Shown one piece after another: positions 1 through 11,535 of a stretch of 64,000 nucleotides of DNA. The position numbers were made by a program, and so were the translations under genes. A model generated the notes under the pieces. The model made no database searches, was not told the origin of the DNA, and was given only the letters and a program-made list of their open reading frames with translations. Origin of the DNA: Megaleporinus macrocephalus (taxonomy: Eukaryota; Chordata; Actinopteri; Characiformes; Anostomidae); contig CM038716.1 in assembly GCA_021613375.1 (NCBI GenBank), positions 10,570,397 to 10,634,396 on the forward strand, written 5' to 3'. The stretch's first letter is position 1; the number at the start of each line of letters is the position of its first letter.

Positions 1-570
1 ATCTACTCCTACTACTGTCACTATTACTACATCTACTCCTACTACTGTCACTATTACTACACCTACTTCTTCTACTGTCACTATTACTACACCTACTTCT
101 TCTACTGTCACTATTACTACATCTACTACTTCTACTGTCACTATTACTACATCTACTCCTACTACTGTCACTATTACTACACCTACTTCTTCTACTGTCA
201 CTATTACTACATCTACTCCTACTACTGTCACTATTACTACACCTACTTCTTCTACTGTCACTATTACTACATCTACTACTTCTACTGTCACTATTACTAC
301 ACCTACTTCTTCTACTGTCACTATTACTACACCTACTTCTTCTACTGTCACTATTACTACATCTACTACTTCTACTGTCACTATTACTACATCTACTCCT
401 ACTACTGTCACTATTACTACACCTACTTCTTCTACTGTCACTATTACTACATCTACTACTACTACTGTCACTATTACTACATCTACTACTTCTACTGTCA
501 CTATTACTACATCTACTCCTACTACTGTCACTATTACTACACCTACTTCTTCTACTGTCACTGTTACTAC
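1..570. repeat. 30-bp minisatellite (CTACT-rich), about 19 units
   Basis: Two 30-base units fit each 60-base line exactly. The core is a CTACT-rich stretch followed by ACTGTCACTATTACTAC. Variants differ mainly at a cct/act and atct/acct choice. The array runs off the left edge of the window, so its true length is unknown. If the thpo reading at 4.8-5.1 kb is right, this lies in or beyond a thpo intron. Confidence 0.9.
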
Positions 571-991
571 ATCTACTACTACTGCCACTATTATTACATT
601 AAGTATTACTACTTATACTGTCACTACTAGTCCTGTGACTATTACTACATCTACTACTACTACTACTACTACTACTACAACGAGTACTACATCTAATAAT
701 TTATTACCACTATTATTACATTTAGTATTACTACTTCTACTGTCACTGTTACTACATCTACTACTTCTACTGCCACTATTATTACATTAAGTATTACTAC
801 TTCTACTGCCACTATTATTACATTGAGTATTACTACTTCTACTGTCACTGTTACTACATCTACTACTACTACTGCCACTATTATTACATTGAGTATTACT
901 ACTTCTACTGTCACTGTTACTACATATACTACTTCTACTGCCACTATTATTACATTAAGTATTACTACTTCTACTGCCACTATTACTACAT

Positions 992-1022
<31 letters not shown>

Positions 1023-2450
1023 GAGTACTACATCTAATAATTTATTGCCACTATTATTACGTTGAGTATTACTACTTCTACTGTCACTATTACTACATCT
1101 ACTACTACTACTGCCACTATTATTACATTAAGTATTACTACTTATACTGTCACTGTTACTACATCTACTACTTCTACTGCCACTATTATTACATTTAGTA
1201 TTACTACTTCTACTGCCACTATTATTACATTTAGTATTACTACTTCTACTGCCACTATTATTACATTAAGTATTACTACTTATACTGTCACTACTAGTAC
1301 TGCGACTATTACTACATCTACTCCTTCTACTGTCACTATTACTACATCTTCTATTACTACCACTGCGATGATTACTACATCTACTACTTCTACTGCCACT
1401 ATTATTACATTAGGTATTACTACTTATACTGTCACTACTAGTACTGTGACTGTTACCACATTTACTTCTCCTACTGTGACTATTACTACATCTACTATGT
1501 CTGCTATCAGTATACTATATCTACTAGTACTACTGTAACTATTACTACATCTACTATTACTACTGCTATTATGCTACTATTACTGCTATAACTATTATTA
1601 TTACTATTTCAAATATGTGTACTATTATTATTATTATTATAGCTACTAATACACCAACTATTACTGCTACTAAAATACTTCTAATACTACTGCTATGGCT
1701 ACTACTTCTGCCACTTCTAGCAATGCTGCTACTTCAGTACCACCAACTACTATCATTACTGCTGCTGTTACTTCTACTACTACTGTACCACTACTTCTAT
1801 TACTCGTACTGTTACTACATCTACTATTACTACTGCTATTACACCACTACTACTACTGTTAAAACTATTACAACTACTACTCCAAATACTTTTATTATTA
1901 TTATTATAACTGCTACTGCACCAACTATTACTACTACTAAAAATACTTCTACTATTACTGCTACAGCTGCTAATTCTGCCATATCTTTTCTATTATTCCT
2001 GCTACTACTATAATTACAAATACAGCTAATACAACTCCTGCTGCTACTACTACTACTGCTACTATTAGTATTATTACTACTTCTATTACTACAGCTACCA
2101 ATACAGCTAATACAACCCCTGCTGCTGCTACTACTACTGCTACTATTAGTATTATTACTATTGCTATTACTACTACTACTACTACTACTGCTATTACTAC
2201 TACTACTACTACTACTACTACAGCTAATACAATGCCTTGCTGCTGCTGCTACTGCTACTACTGCTACTATTAGTATTATTACTACTGCTATTACTACAGC
2301 TACTGAAACAGCTAGTACAACCATTGCTGCTAATACTACTGCTACTACTCCTGTTGATACTACTACTACTGATACAGCTAGTACTGCTACTGCTGCTACA
2401 ACTACAGATACTGCTACCAGTACTACAATGACTGCTGCAACTGCTACTAC
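571..2450. repeat. Degenerate ACT/ATT/GCT-rich repeat DNA
   Basis: The 30-bp array decays into longer units carrying GCCACTATTATTACATTAAG and then into loose ACT/GCT/ATT triplet DNA. Open frames on both strands translate to low-complexity Thr/Ile/Ser or Val runs and have no gene-like composition. No other feature is visible here. Confidence 0.8.
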
Positions 2451-2492
2451 ATGTAAAATACCCAGTAGAAAGCTGGCAAAAACAGGTTAACA

Positions 2493-2720
2493 AGCCACCC
2501 AAGACGTGTGAGTATCTTAAGACTGTTGGCTTCGTGCTATGAATGGCTAGAAAACATTAAGCGTGTTAAAAAAGGTTTGTGCAAACAGGCCAGCCCCGTG
2601 ACTTCTAGTATAAACCAACACGTGGCCTTGTCTGTGCAAGTAATATGCAGGTAAGTTTGGACAAGCAGCCGTCACAGTTCCAGCCAGACACTTCACTGTT
2701 GGAAAGTTACAGCCTGCTCG
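2493..2720. repeat. Dispersed repeat, copy 1
   Basis: This segment, from GCCACCCAAGACGTGTGAG through the shared AGCCAGACACTTCACT, is highly similar to positions 8796-8999 in the same orientation. Both copies carry GCAGGTAAGTTTGGACAAG-like sequence (CAGGTAAGT is a perfect 5' splice-site match) near the right end. It is an old interspersed repeat or a segmental duplicate. The family is not recognised. Confidence 0.7.
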
Positions 2721-3015
2721 CACCAATAAGCACTGACATTGTACCATTTCCACATAAGAAGCCAAATTCTACTAGACTGTACGTCATGCTTGATTTCTGT
2801 CTATTAACACTTAGATTTCATTTACATGTGGTTTTCACACAAAGACCACCTTCTCGTGTTTTATACACTGTAGGTTTGGGAGCACTTTACATGACCTTGT
2901 CCACTTTTCAGTCTGTGCTTACTGCGATTGTGTAAATGAATATATAGTTTGTGTGAATATACTTAATAACTAGAGAGAGAAAGTTCGAGAACTAACTTAG
3001 AAGTTGGCTTGAAAA
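2721..3015. other. Non-repetitive interval
   Basis: AT-moderate sequence without an obvious exon or repeat. It would be intronic if thpo extends leftwards. Confidence 0.4.
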
Positions 3016-3017
3016 AG

Positions 3018-3297
3018 CTGGCTGATAGTAGTGTGTGTGTGGTGTCTGTGTGTAATGAAGTTGTGTTTTGTGATCAAAGTGTGTGGTGTGTAGCGTGTGT
3101 GTGTGGTGTCTGTGTGTAATGAAGGTGTGTTTTCGTAATCAGTGTGTGTAGTGTGCGTGGTGTGTAGTGTGTGTGTGTGGTGTCTGTGTGTAGTGAAGTT
3201 GTGTTTTGTGATCAAAGTGTGTGTTAGGTAATCAGTGTGTGTGTGTGTGTGGTGTCTGTGCGTAGTGAGAGTGTGTGTGTTGTATACAGTGTGTATA

Positions 3298-3367
<70 letters not shown>

Positions 3368-4520
3368 CAGGGTTGAATGTTATATAGTGTGTGTGTTGTG
3401 TAGTGTAGTGTGTGTGGTATGTTGTGTGTGGTGTGTAGTGTGTGTGTTGTGTAGTGTGTAGTGTGTGTGTTGTGTAGGCTGTGTATGTTGTGTAGGGTGT
3501 TTGTTGTGTGTTGTGTAGGGTGTGTATGTTGTGTAGGGTGTTGTGTGTGGTGTGTAGTGTGTGTGTGTGGTGTGTTGTGTAGGGTATGTGTTGTGTAGGG
3601 TGTTTGTGTAATGAGAGGTGTGCTTGTAAGGCAGATGTAGGGTGTTTGTTGTGTGTTGTGTGTGTGTGTGTATGTTGTGTAGGGTGTGTGTGTTGTTTAG
3701 GGTGTTGTGTGGTGTGTTGTGTAGGGTGTGTATTGTGTAGGGTGTGTATGTTGTGTAGGGTGTTTGTTGTGTGTTGTGTAGGGTGTGTGTTGTGTAGTAT
3801 GTGTATGTTGTGTAGGGTGTTTGTTGTGTGTTGTGTAGGGTGTGTATTGTGTAGTGTGTGTATGTTGTGTAGGGTGTTTGTTGTGTGTTGTGTAGGGTGT
3901 GTGTTGTGTTGAGTGTGTGTTGTGTGTTGTGTAGGATGTGTGTTGTGTTGAGTGTGTGTTGTGTGTTGTGTAGGATGTGTGTGTGTTGTGTAGTGTGTGT
4001 TGTGTAGGGTGTGTGTTGTGTGTAATGTGTGTGTGTTGTGTAGGGTGTGTGTTGTGTTGAGTGTGTGTTGTGTAGGGTGTGTATGTGTTGTGTAGTGTGT
4101 GTTGTGTAGGTTGTGTGTTGTGTTGAGTGTGTGTTGTGTGTTGTGTAGGATGTGTGTGTGTGTTGTGTAGGGTGTGTGTTGTGTAGGGTGTTTGTTGTGT
4201 GTTGTGTGTTGTGTGGGGTGTGTGTTGTGTTGCGTGTGTGTTGTGTAGGGTGTGTGTTGTGTAGGGTGTGTGTGTGTGTTGTGTAGGGTGTGTATGTGTT
4301 GTGTAGGATGTGTGTGTGTGTTGTGTAGTGTGTGTTGTGTAGGGTGTGTGTTGTGTAGGGTGTGTGTTGTGTAGGGTGTGTGTGTGTGTGTTGTGTGTTG
4401 TGTAGGATGTGTGTGTGTGTTGTGTAGTGTGTGTTGTGTAGGGTGTGTGTGTGTGTTGTGTAGGGTGTGTTGTGTGTTGTGTAGGATGTGTGTGTGTGTT
4501 GTGTAGTGTGTGTTGTGTTC
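3018..4520. repeat. TG-rich microsatellite/minisatellite block
   Basis: Contains about 70 bases of uninterrupted (TG)n at 3297-3365, flanked by degenerate GTGTGTTGTGTAGGG-type units. The 380-residue minus-strand open frame here is only Thr-His-Asn-Tyr low-complexity sequence and is not a gene. The block would sit in the intron after the second thpo coding exon. Confidence 0.9.
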
Positions 4521-4769
4521 ATTCCCTATAAAAAATATAATACTATACTATACTATAGTGAACATATAGTCGGTTCTTGGTTTGAAGAACTCAACACTTA
4601 AACTTGAGTGTGTGGTCTATTTCAAATGACTATAGACTAGATTAGATTAGACTAGATGTCTAATAACTACTTCTGGTTGGAGAGAACTGAACTTAGCAGT
4701 ACGTAAGAAGAACAAATTAGCATAAGCCACTAACAGGGGACACCTGAGTGAGGGTGGGTGCATACATAC
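4521..4769. other. Inferred thpo intron sequence
   Basis: Unique sequence between the TG block and the exon at 4770. It begins with a short TATAC-type repeat (about 4540-4560) and has a TAGATTAGAC-type run near 4630-4660. The minus-strand donor GTATGT directly follows the exon. No further exon is seen. Confidence 0.4.
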
Positions 4770-4894
4770 CATTGCTGTCTTCAGCGGTTCAATGATGTTC
4801 AGGTTACTCCTGGCTGCAGGGCTACACACAAACTCCAGCGATCCGGTCTGACAGCACTGCAGCTCAAAGAACACCAGGCACAGCAGCAGGAGTC
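4770..4894 (-). CDS. thpo: Thrombopoietin-like, second coding exon (candidate)
   Basis: Read on the minus strand, this 125-base exon follows a CCCTCAG acceptor and ends at ATG|GTATGT. With one base carried from the first exon it encodes 42 residues. A hydrophobic core (LLLLCLVFF) completes a signal peptide, followed by QTGSLEFVCSPAARSNLNII, the kind of Cys-containing first helix expected for a four-helix cytokine. A phase-1 intron splitting the signal peptide is typical of the growth hormone/erythropoietin/thrombopoietin class. Thrombopoietin drives thrombocyte production through the receptor Mpl. The name rests on this short N-terminus and on position: in human, THPO lies on the minus strand just upstream of CHRD on the plus strand, as here. 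Another class I cytokine is possible. The remaining exons are not in the window. Confidence 0.5.
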
Positions 4895-5102
4895 CTGAGG
4901 GAACACAGCATTGCCTTCAGGCTCAACTCTCAGGCAGCAGAGTAAACCAATATCTTCACACCACGCACAGCAGCTGCTCGTCTCACCATCTGAAACCGTC
5001 CGTCCCTCATTCGACCACCACCCCATTTATCAAATCTAAGCCCTGCGAGCCTCGACCCCTTTCTACCTAGTCGAGAAAAAATGGAAAGGTCCAGACTTGT
5101 AC
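4895..5102 (-). other. Inferred thpo intron 1
   Basis: A short interval bounded by GTACAAG at the donor end and CCCTCAG at the acceptor end on the minus strand. Phase 1 is preserved across it (G|GA). Confidence 0.45.
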
Positions 5103-5148
5103 CTCTCTGCTGTGAGCTCCAAGTCACCGTTGCCATGTCATCTTCCAT
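5103..5148 (-). CDS. thpo: Thrombopoietin-like, first coding exon (candidate)
   Basis: On the minus strand an ATG at 5148 opens 15 codons plus one base before a GTACAAG donor. A second in-frame ATG at 5136 would give MATVTWSSQQR. Spliced to the next exon this n-region runs straight into the LLLLCLVFF hydrophobic core, making a standard secretory signal. I cannot decide between the two ATGs from sequence alone. The frame stays open further upstream (to about 5271), but that part looks like 5' UTR. Transcription would run leftwards, away from chordin. Confidence 0.45.
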
Positions 5149-5574
5149 GCAGCCCCTATGCTGTATCCGGTGCGCCGTACCGTTTCTGCACAGCAGCGTG
5201 AGAGACTCTCTAAACTGTGAAGGTTCTCCAAAGACCCTTTCTTTCTCATCTTCAGGATCATCCTTGAACACCAGGATCTCTTTACTTTTACGCAGTTTGC
5301 TTCATCTTCTCGCTTCGCACCTTCACTGCCTGCCTCGGGCAATCAAGCCATTCGTCTGTCAGCGTGCAGTTTGCTTTAAAGCCTGGCTCGGCGCCAGACC
5401 TTCTTTCATACCTTTACACATTTTCACTGGAATGATTTAGAGGAGGCACCGCCCACTGTCGGGTTATCAGGTGTCAGGTAAGCTTTCACGGCAGCGACAA
5501 TCACCCTCACCCCACTCTCTTTGTCATTCATCAGTAACTACATCCTAACACTGTCAGTCCATCACAGTAACATC
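5149..5574. other. Upstream/5' region of the thpo candidate
   Basis: Mixed-composition unique sequence. It would hold the 5' UTR and promoter of the minus-strand thpo candidate. No TATA box is obvious. Confidence 0.3.
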
Positions 5575-5760
5575 CTCCCACACTGTATATCAGAACTTTG
5601 AAGTCTGTTCTAAAAGATACAGGTAGTCATTGCAGCTCTTTTAAAACAGGACTGATCTGAGATCTGCTTAGTGTTTGTTAGGATTCCAGCTGCTGCGTTC
5701 TAGACCAGCTGGACTGTTTTCTTAGGAACTCTAGTAAGAGACCATTACAGTGATCAACTC
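5575..5760 (-). mobile_element. LINE reverse-transcriptase fragment, C-terminal part
   Basis: The minus strand reads as a decayed C-terminal region of a CR1/L2/Rex1-type non-LTR reverse transcriptase. A CNGLLLEFL-like segment is followed by VLKELQ-LPV-FRTDFKVLIYSV. This matches the family pattern of YCN..LL, then VL..LHWLPV..RI.FK.L. Stops interrupt it, so it is dead. The 22-bp minisatellite begins at its N-terminal edge. Confidence 0.55.
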
Positions 5761-6880
5761 TGACCATTACAGTGATCAACTCTGACCATTACAGTGATCA
5801 ACTCTGACCATTACAGTGATTAACTCTGACCATTACAGTGATCAACTCTGACTATTACAGTGATCAACTCTGACTATTACAGTGACCAACTCTGACCATT
5901 ACAGTGATCAACTCTGACTATTACAGTGATCAACTCTGACCATTACAGTGATCAACTCTGACCATTACAGTGATCAACTCTGACCATTACAGTGATCAAC
6001 TCTGACTATTACAGTGATCAACTCTGACCGTTACAGTGATCAACTCTGACCATTACAGTGATCAACTCTGACTATTACAGTGATCAACTCTGACCATTAC
6101 AGTGATCAACTCTGACTATTACAGTGATCAACTCTGACTATTACAGTGATCAACTCTGACCGTTACAGAGATCAACTCTGACCATTACAGTGATCAACTC
6201 TGACCATTACAGTGATCAACTCTGACTATTACAGTGATCAACTCTGACCATTACAGTGATCAACTCTGACTATTACAGTGATCAACTCTGACTATTACAG
6301 TGATCAACTCTGACTATTACAGTCATCAACTCTGACCATTACAGTGATTAACTCTGACTATTACAGTGATCAATTCTGACTATTACAGTGATCAACTCTG
6401 ACCGTTACAGTGATCCACTCTGACTGTTACAGTGATCAACTCTGACCGTTACAGTGATCAACTCTGACTATTACAGTGATCAACTCTGACCATTACAGTG
6501 ATCAACTCTGACTATTACAGTGATCAACTCTGACTATTACAGTGATCAACTCTGACCATTACAGTGATCAACTCTGACCATTACAGTGATCAACTCTGAC
6601 TATTACAGTGATCAACTCTGACCATTACAGTGATCAACTCTGACCATTACAGTGATCCACTCTGACTATTACAGTGATCAACTCTGACCATTACAGTGAT
6701 CAACTCTGACTATTACAGTGATCAACTCTGACCATTACAGTGATCCACTCTGACTATTACAGTGATCAACTCTGACCATTACAGTGATCAACTCTGACCA
6801 TTACAGTGATCAACTCTGACTATTAGTGATCAACTCTGACCATTACAGTGATCAACTCTGACTATTAGTGATCAACTCTG
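5748..6880. repeat. 22-bp minisatellite, about 51 units
   Basis: The unit is GACCATTACAGTGATCAACTCT with variants at CCA/CTA/CCG, and each unit carries a TGATCA palindrome. On the minus strand the unit is the codons around a D-H-C-N motif, equivalent to the conserved DYCN of CR1/L2-type reverse transcriptases. The array therefore looks like an internal expansion of the LINE relic found on both sides. Confidence 0.9.
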
Positions 6881-6904
6881 CTGTAACAACACCTGAATAA
6901 GTTT

Positions 6905-7180
6905 CTCTCGTATATATATACACACTAAAGTTCAAACTGAAACCTGATTGAAACTGCTCATGCTGTATATGGGACATCATTAACATTAATGTAGAAACCT
7001 TTTTTTATAAATCTGATCCCACATTACCAAAAAAACGAATATCTTATATTTACAACACATATCAAAAGACAATGTGAACTGGAACGCAATACAAAAGAAT
7101 TTGATTGGAAGGTTAAAATGAGGTACCCCAGGACCCTGTGTGTTTTTAAAAAGCCGAATTCTACCAATAAAAGCTGCTAT
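6905..7180 (-). mobile_element. LINE reverse-transcriptase fragment
   Basis: The minus strand contains QSGFSLNF-like codons, corresponding to the FQSGF..N.ST region of CR1/L2-like reverse transcriptases. The segment from ATATGGGACATC to GAGGTACCCCAGG is shared with 9165-9262, where the same element recurs. It is highly decayed. Confidence 0.5.
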
Positions 7181-7574
7181 GATTGCTGCAGGGACCATAC
7201 TCTAGAGAGAAATTTTTAGGACTGTTTGAAAATACAGACATTCTGAAAAAATGTTAAAGACTAAGCACCACTTACAGACAGCCCTGGTGATTTCACGTAG
7301 TTTTATATACTGAAAATATATAAACATGAATTAAAATGAAATTCTGCTTAATTTGCTTTAAAATAGACAATTATTAATTAAATTGACAGAAAAACCTGAG
7401 CTCGCTATGGAAACTCCTGAACGCTACTGTGTGACGTCACTGGTGGACAACAGTGAACAGCGCGGCGGTACAACAGCACTATGACTGACTGGGTCTGAGA
7501 ATGTTCCAGAACTGCTTCTTCAGATTCTGATGATATTTCTGAATTTGAATCTGAAAGAGCTGTAATGTAGAAAT
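7181..7574. other. Non-repetitive interval
   Basis: AT-rich unique DNA. A CRE-type palindrome TGACGTCA lies at about 7432-7439; no gene is associated with it. Nothing else is recognised. Confidence 0.3.
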
Positions 7575-7990
7575 AGACCACCATATCACTTAGTCCTGAT
7601 ACTTTTAGACCACCATTTCACTTAGTCCTGAGACTTTTAGACCACCATATCACTTAGTCCTGAGACTTTTAGACCACCATTTCACTTAGTCCTGATACTT
7701 TTAGACCACCATATCACTTAGTCCTGATACTTTTAGACCACCATATCACTTAGTCCTGAGACTTTTAGACCACCATTTCACTTAGTCCTGATACTTTTAG
7801 ACCACCATATCACTTAGTCCTGATACTTTTAGACCACCATATCACTTAGTCCTGAGACTTTTAGACCACCATTTCACTTAGTCCTGATACTTTTAGACCA
7901 CCATATCACTTAGTCCTGATACTTTTGGACCACCATATCACTTAGTCCTGAGACTTTTAGACCACCATATCACTTATCCTGATACTTTTG
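7575..7990. repeat. 32-bp minisatellite, about 13 units
   Basis: The unit starts AGACCACCATATCACTTAGT and continues CCTGATACTTTT. It alternates between ATATC/ATTTC and GATAC/GAGAC forms in mixed order. The last unit is truncated. Confidence 0.9.
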
Positions 7991-8795
7991 GTCAAACCAC
8001 ACCCACAACAGCAGCTCATCCTGAGTGTAAACTGTATCTAGCTAAACAACCAACATTACTCATGACAACAGCCTAGCAACCAGCCTAGCAACCAGCTACA
8101 CTCAGATATAGAGGAACAGTTATTGTAGTAGATATGATTAAAGTGAACTCTCTCTCATACGACTCTATAAACCTTCATAACTCAGCTACATTAGCTTAGC
8201 ATAACCACTGAACTTAGCAAGTGAAGCTAACGTTAGCTAACATCAGCTAAAGCAGGCTCAGTAACTGAGCTTACCTGGTTTACCTCCACGTACACGGAGG
8301 GTCTTGAACTCCTCTCACTGGTTTCCTACACGCCCATATTGTTGAACAGCGTCAGACTTAAGATCCAGTCGTCGTGTAAGCCTACGTCCCATAGTGATAA
8401 TCTTCAGACTGAGATGATCTACAGATGACGGAGTGAGAGGACGCTCCTTCCCAGTGTGCTCGTGTAAAGTCAGGTTTAGTCCACTTTCTGGATCTTTGGG
8501 GGTCTTTGGGTTTGTGTTCGGGGGTCCACTGTACATCCAATTACACTGTACATCCAGAAACAACACCTTTCTGTCAATGTGTATTACTGTAAGTGCATCT
8601 TCTCGCGTTGTTGTCCACCATGTACCTCACACGCCTAACATCTAGGGCAGTTTCCGAAGCCTTTTAAGCCGTATTTCTTGACTTGGTAAACAATAAAATG
8701 TGTTCTAGCTTCTGATAATCACGAGTTAGGCTCTCAGATTCCGCTGTAGTTATGAGTTGGATATTTGCATATTAGCTGGTGCTTAGCTTTTAAGG
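7991..8795. other. Non-repetitive interval
   Basis: Unique sequence with short internal duplications, for example two copies of CCAGCCTAGCAA near 8070 and GTTAGCTAACATCAGCTAA near 8230. Open frames on both strands are short and lack domain features. No gene is called. Confidence 0.4.
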
Positions 8796-8999
8796 AGCCA
8801 CCCAAGACGTGTGAGTGTTGTAAGCCTGTTGGCTTTGTGCTATGAATGGCCTGGAGCTAGAAAATGTTAAGCGTGTTAAAAAAAACAAGCAGGCCAGCCC
8901 CGTGACGCTACTTCCAGTATAATCCAGCATGTGGCCTTGTCTCTACAGGTAAGTTTGGACAAGTGTCAGCCAGACACTTCACTACTGGAACGCTGCCGA
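8796..8999. repeat. Dispersed repeat, copy 2
   Basis: Same orientation and high similarity to 2493-2720, with small indels. It runs directly into a LINE fragment on its right side. Confidence 0.7.
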
Positions 9000-9265
9000 A
9001 AAACAGGAATTGTCTATTTGATGAAGATGGTGATATCAACACCTGCACTAAGATCCAATGAAACCAGATTAGAAGGCTTTTGTTCGTCAGATCTGAGTCT
9101 GAAGTTACTGAACCAGTTCTGTCTCAGCACTCCAGTTCAACTGAAACCTGATTGAAACGTCTTATATATGGGACATCGTTAACACTAATGTAGAAACCTA
9201 TTTTAAATATCTCATATATCAACTAATATCTAATATTTCAGGTTAAAACGAGGTACCCCAGGCAA
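9000..9265 (-). mobile_element. LINE reverse-transcriptase fragment
   Basis: The minus strand encodes QSGFQLNWSAETELVQ, matching the FQSGF..NHSTETAL block of CR1/L2-type reverse transcriptases. The right part, from ATATGGGACATCG to GAGGTACCCCAGG, duplicates sequence at 6969-7133. It is a truncated remnant. Confidence 0.6.
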
Positions 9266-10310
9266 GGGCGTAGAATTAGCATGGACGGATGTGACGTGTC
9301 CCTACCAATATCCAGCGTGTCAGAATATCAGAAACAGGTAGATTTGTCCCACTCATAAATGAAACCACAGAAAAAGCGGAAACTGTTTTTTAAAAGACTT
9401 TTATTTTGGCAGCCTTCGCAATTCATGTGCTGTGTTTGTTGTTAGCAATGGGCTCTGGTTGTTAGGTGGTCTGGGTCTTTCACTGTGTTAAGGCTTGTGT
9501 TGAGATGCCTGTTTAGAAACGATGACCATATACTCTCCAATAAAACAGCTTTAGTTTAATGTGTTGTTATGGTAACAGACTAGGAGGGTTTGGGTTAGCT
9601 AACGTTTATATTAACTTTAGTCAGAAAGCACTCTGAAACGTAAAGTTACATTACTCTCTGGCCACGCCCCAAACTGCAGACTGATACTACACTACATACA
9701 TTAAAAAAAATTAAATATAATAAATTAAATAAATTAATTAATGAATAAATAAAGAGACACCATCGTTAGAAGTGCTGTCAGTAGTGCAGTATGTAATGTT
9801 ACTGAGGGAGCTGTTTGGAACACAGCCTTACTGTCCAACATTAATATTAGTCTAGTCTAGTCAGGAAACCTTAATATACATTTCTTAGATATATATCTTA
9901 TAAATATATGTATATAATCCAGAGATTGCATGTATATATTAAAAGTTTTCTGACAGCAGTAGCTTGTAATGTGGAGAATCTAGTTTAGTTTATAAATTGA
10001 GCTTTAATTGGATTTATCTAATAATAATCAGACGTACAGATAATTTTATATTTTGTTTATTTATTTGTAATTTACTGTAATTCCACAAATGTTGTTCTAC
10101 GTCACTATAAATACAGTGATTTACTACCTTACCTACAGTGGAATCAGCTTATAGGTAATATTTTAGGGGATAGGTGCTCCTATGCCCTCGTAAACTAGTG
10201 TACTACAACAAGCTTCCTTAACGATATGTTAATGAACACTCTATTACATTGTACCTGTGTAACGAACATGTAGATGAAATAAAAAACAATGTTCTCTCTC
10301 TTTTCATTTG
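9266..10310. other. Non-coding interval
   Basis: AT-rich intergenic DNA with a short A/T-rich TAAAT/TTAAT run near 9710-9750. No exon, RNA gene or clear repeat family is seen. Confidence 0.4.
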
Positions 10311-10795
10311 GAAGTCACCAGAGATACTAGAAGTCACCAGAGCTCCATCCCCACTGGCTGATCATCTGTCCCTCCTGTCAGACCAGAGAATGCTCTTCTG
10401 CTCGTCAGCCTGAATGACTAGAACTACTACAGTAGAGCCGCCACATCACCACCTCCTGAATTAGAACATTTATGAAACATGTTTAAGCCGAGCTTCTTAT
10501 TTCATCTGTTTTATAATCTCATTAGCTTTGTTGCTCTCTCTCTATCTGGGGTTGACCAGAGGAGGATGGGTTCCTCCATTGAGCCTGGGTTCCTCTCAAG
10601 GTTTCTTCTATTTATTTAGGAGTTTGTCCTATCACCGTCGCCTCTGGCTTACTACAGGGGGGCTTGGAACTTGATACCCTTTCTCATGTTTTGCTATCTT
10701 TTTAAACCATCCTTCTCTTTGATTCCTCTTTTTAATAATCTGCTTTTCGGTAAAGCTGCTTTGAGACAACACTGATTGAGTCACAATGGTAACAA
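10311..10795 (-). repeat. Fish interspersed repeat (LINE 3'-like)
   Basis: The segment with GTTGACCAGAGGAGGATGGG, CTCTCAAGGTTTCTTC and AAAGCTGCTTTGAGACAAC resembles a very common fish interspersed repeat, which I associate from memory with non-LTR element tails. Orientation is uncertain. Confidence 0.45.
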
Positions 10796-11153
10796 ATGAA
10801 CGATGGTAACTAGGGCTGGGTATCACCACTGATTTCCCGGATCTATTTGATCCCGATTCAAAAGGTTCCAATTTAATTCGATTTCCAATTCAATTCGATT
10901 CAATTCAATATTGATTAATTTAGGGATATTTCAGTTACAATAATATACAATAATATCAATCTACCATTACTAGAAACATTAGTGTTTATATGTTTATATT
11001 CACCGTATTTGGCCACACCCACTTTCAAGCGTGTGTTTCTTCCGCCTTTGTGTTAGAACTTCCGCTCAGCTAACCAAAATGAATACAGTTACATGGGAGG
11101 AGACCAGGGAGACAGTAAGAAGTTCTAATGGGACAACACTGTCTCCTCCGAGG

Positions 11154-11535
11154 TTAATAACACAGTGGGTGGGTGATATGAGAAGGTGGTCTAAGGTTAA
11201 TAACACAGTGGGTGGGTGATATGAGAAGGTGGTCTGAGGTTAATAACACAGTGGGTGGGTGATATGAGAAGGTGGTCTGAGGTTGAATAACACAGAGGGT
11301 GGGTGATATGAGAAGGTGGTCTGAGGTTAATAACACAGTGGGTGGGTGATATGAGAAGGTGGTCTGAGGTTAATAACACAGTGGGTGGGTGATATGAGAA
11401 GGTGGTCTGAGGTTAATAACACAGTGGGTGGGTGATATGAGAAGGTGGTCTGAGGTTAATAACACAGTGGGTGGATGATATGAGAAGGTGATCTGAGGTT
11501 AATAACACAGTGGGTGGGTGATATGAGAAAAGAGT
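11154..11535. repeat. 43-bp minisatellite, left block, about 9 units
   Basis: The unit is GGTTAATAACACAGTGGGTG followed by GGTGATATGAGAAGGTGGTCTGA. The units are almost identical, one having GGTTGAATAACACAGAGG. The block breaks off within a unit where the 30-bp array begins. Confidence 0.9.

Noticed and set aside
3380..4522. 380-residue Thr/His/Asn/Tyr open frame
   Set aside because: Reverse strand of TG-rich repeat DNA.
7432..7439. TGACGTCA CRE site as a promoter
   Set aside because: No gene start or other promoter feature is nearby; a single 8-mer is expected by chance at this scale.
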